DNA of 6,528 nucleotides from Nitrospinota bacterium (lineage in GTDB: Bacteria > Nitrospinota_A > UBA7883 > JADGGD01): assembly GCA_015229165.1 (NCBI GenBank), contig JADGCD010000121.1:1-6528 (forward strand). The letters are read 5' to 3'. Positions 5,826 through 6,528 of the stretch are shown piece after piece (within the stretch, counting starts at the first letter, position 1; the number at the start of each line of letters is the position of its first letter). The position numbers were made by a program, and so were the translations under genes. The notes beneath the pieces are model-generated. The model was given only the letters and a program-made list of their open reading frames with translations. It was not told where the DNA came from and searched no databases.

Positions 5826-5855
5826 ATTGTAAAGTTTATGGAAGGGGCTATTCAA
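5826..5855 (-). promoter_or_regulatory. σ70-type promoter for rpoD
   Basis: On the - strand TTGAAT (5855-5850, four of six to TTGACA) and TACAAT (5831-5826, five of six to TATAAT) are separated by 18 bases. Transcription would begin near 5819, leaving a leader of about 44 bases before GTG. It lies in the dnaG-rpoD gap, so rpoD can be transcribed apart from dnaG, and as a σ70 promoter it implies autoregulation. Confidence 0.6.
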
Positions 5856-5865
5856 GCCCTTTTTT
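5842..5865 (+). terminator. Terminator-shaped hairpin in the dnaG-rpoD gap, oriented to the + strand
   Basis: On the + strand GGGCT (5845-5849) pairs with AGCCC (5855-5859) around ATTCA. G-T and A-T pairs extend the stem outward, and six T follow (5860-5865). Both flanking genes lie on the - strand, so it would stop antisense transcription coming from rpoD towards dnaG. On the - strand the same hairpin has no T tract, so it should not block dnaG-rpoD read-through, and it overlaps the rpoD -35 element. Confidence 0.5.
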
Positions 5866-5883
5866 CCGGAGGCGTTTCGGCGG

Positions 5884-6528
5884 TCAGCGCCGCTCCTTCA
5901 TCAGGGCCGCCCACCGCTCCTTGGCCCGGAGGAGCCGGTCGGGGTCGCCCGCCTGTTCCGCCGCCACCAGTTCCGCCTTGGCCGCTCCCTTGGCCGCCGG
6001 GTCGAACCGGAGCTTTTTGAGGTAATCCTCCGTCGCCCCTTCGGCCGACTCGTTGTCGAACAGATGCCGTTCCGACGAAATGGAGGCGCACAGGGCGCGG
6101 ATTTCGTCGCTTTGGGCGTAATTCATCAGGTCGGCCGGTTGGGTGGCCCCGTTTTCCGCCCCCCGAGCCACTGCGGCGAAGACGGCGGCCAGCGTCGGGT
6201 CGAGGAAATCATCCGCCGAAAGGTCGGCCGCCACCGACCGGAGCAGCTCCGGCCGGGCCATGAGAATCCGTAGCAGCCCCCGCTCCGTTTTCTGGCGGGG
6301 TGAGAGGCGGACCGCCCCCGGTTGCGCGGGGGATGGGGGGCGACGGCCGGTGTCGGGGGGCGAAGCGGGGCGCTTTCCCGCCAGTTCCCCCTCGATGGCC
6401 CGGGGGTCCATCCCCGACTTGCGGGCGAGATATTCTATATACCCCGACCGTTCGATCCGGTCGGCCGCCTGTTGGAGGTAGGGCAACGCCCGGCGGACCG
6501 TGGCGATCCGCTGCTCCAGGTCGGACAT
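5884..6528 (-). CDS. dnaG: DNA primase DnaG, C-terminal part (truncated by window edge)
   Basis: DnaG makes the RNA primers for DNA replication and docks on the DnaB helicase. Only the last ~214 residues are in the window; bacterial primases are about 580-650 residues, so the zinc-binding domain and most of the TOPRIM polymerase core lie beyond the right edge. The ATG at 6526-6528 is most likely internal. Residues 1-50 (ALPYLQQAADRIERSGYIEYLARKSG) match the helical end of the polymerase domain. Residues 50-78 form a Pro/Arg-rich linker (PPDTGRRPPSPAQPG). Residues 79-214 form the helicase-binding bundle, beginning TERGLLRILMARPELL and including DDFLDPTLAAVF. It ends in TGA at 5884-5886. Being directly upstream of rpoD on the same strand is the conserved macromolecular-synthesis operon order, which supports the call. 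Confidence 0.93.
   Translation of the reverse strand: MSDLEQRIATVRRALPYLQQAADRIERSGYIEYLARKSGMDPRAIEGELAGKRPASPPDTGRRPPSPAQPGAVRLSPRQKTERGLLRILMARPELLRSVAADLSADDFLDPTLAAVFAAVARGAENGATQPADLMNYAQSDEIRALCASISSERHLFDNESAEGATEDYLKKLRFDPAAKGAAKAELVAAEQAGDPDRLLRAKERWAALMKERR

Noticed and set aside
3709..5826. A 705-codon open frame on the + strand across rpoD and the repeats
   Set aside because: It is the antisense shadow of rpoD in GC-rich sequence; its protein is low-complexity and Leu/Asp/Arg-rich, and rpoD on the other strand is unmistakable.

Overview
The window is a GC-rich bacterial chromosomal segment with housekeeping genes at its right end. Gene content (dnaG-rpoD in tandem, a σ54-type promoter, an AcrB-type efflux pump, intrinsic terminators) points to a Gram-negative bacterium, a proteobacterium in the broad sense. 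A delta/Desulfuromonadota-like lineage is my impression from the RpoD and DnaG sequences and from the style of the intergenic repeats; it is not proven here.

Layout, left to right. (1) 2-2347, + strand: the C-terminal three quarters of an RND (HAE-1/AcrB-type) efflux transporter; its N-terminus lies outside the window. (2) 2430-2650, + strand: a compact, complete transcription unit made of a -24/-12 (σ54) promoter, a Shine-Dalgarno site, a 36-residue single-span membrane protein and a UUCG-capped intrinsic terminator. I do not recognise the protein. (3) 2655-3272, - strand: a DUF599 multi-pass membrane protein whose best start codon appears to be ATC, with an extended -10 promoter upstream. 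(4) 3273-3646: about 370 bases without a gene, rich in hairpins that include two terminators and a competing inverted repeat. (5) 3647-3723, - strand: a tRNA with a CAT anticodon, more like the isoleucine-2 (lysidine) tRNA than elongator Met. (6) 3724-4044: about 320 bases without a gene, holding two diverged tandem copies of a 112-bp hairpin-forming repeat and the rpoD terminator. (7) 4045-5775, - strand: rpoD, the primary sigma factor, starting at GTG. (8) 5776-5883: the rpoD leader, with a σ70-type promoter and a hairpin facing the other way. (9) 5884-6528, - strand: the C-terminal part of dnaG (primase), running off the window.

Functionally, dnaG and rpoD form the usual macromolecular-synthesis pair (replication priming and transcription initiation). 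rpoD has its own promoter in the 108-base gap, so it can be expressed independently of dnaG. The tRNA lies downstream on the same strand behind the rpoD terminator. The left half is an efflux gene, a likely alternatively regulated membrane micro-protein and a conserved membrane protein of unknown role; nothing in the sequence ties these three together. The most unusual items are the σ54-driven micro-protein unit and the structured tandem repeat, whose two copies show compensatory base changes.
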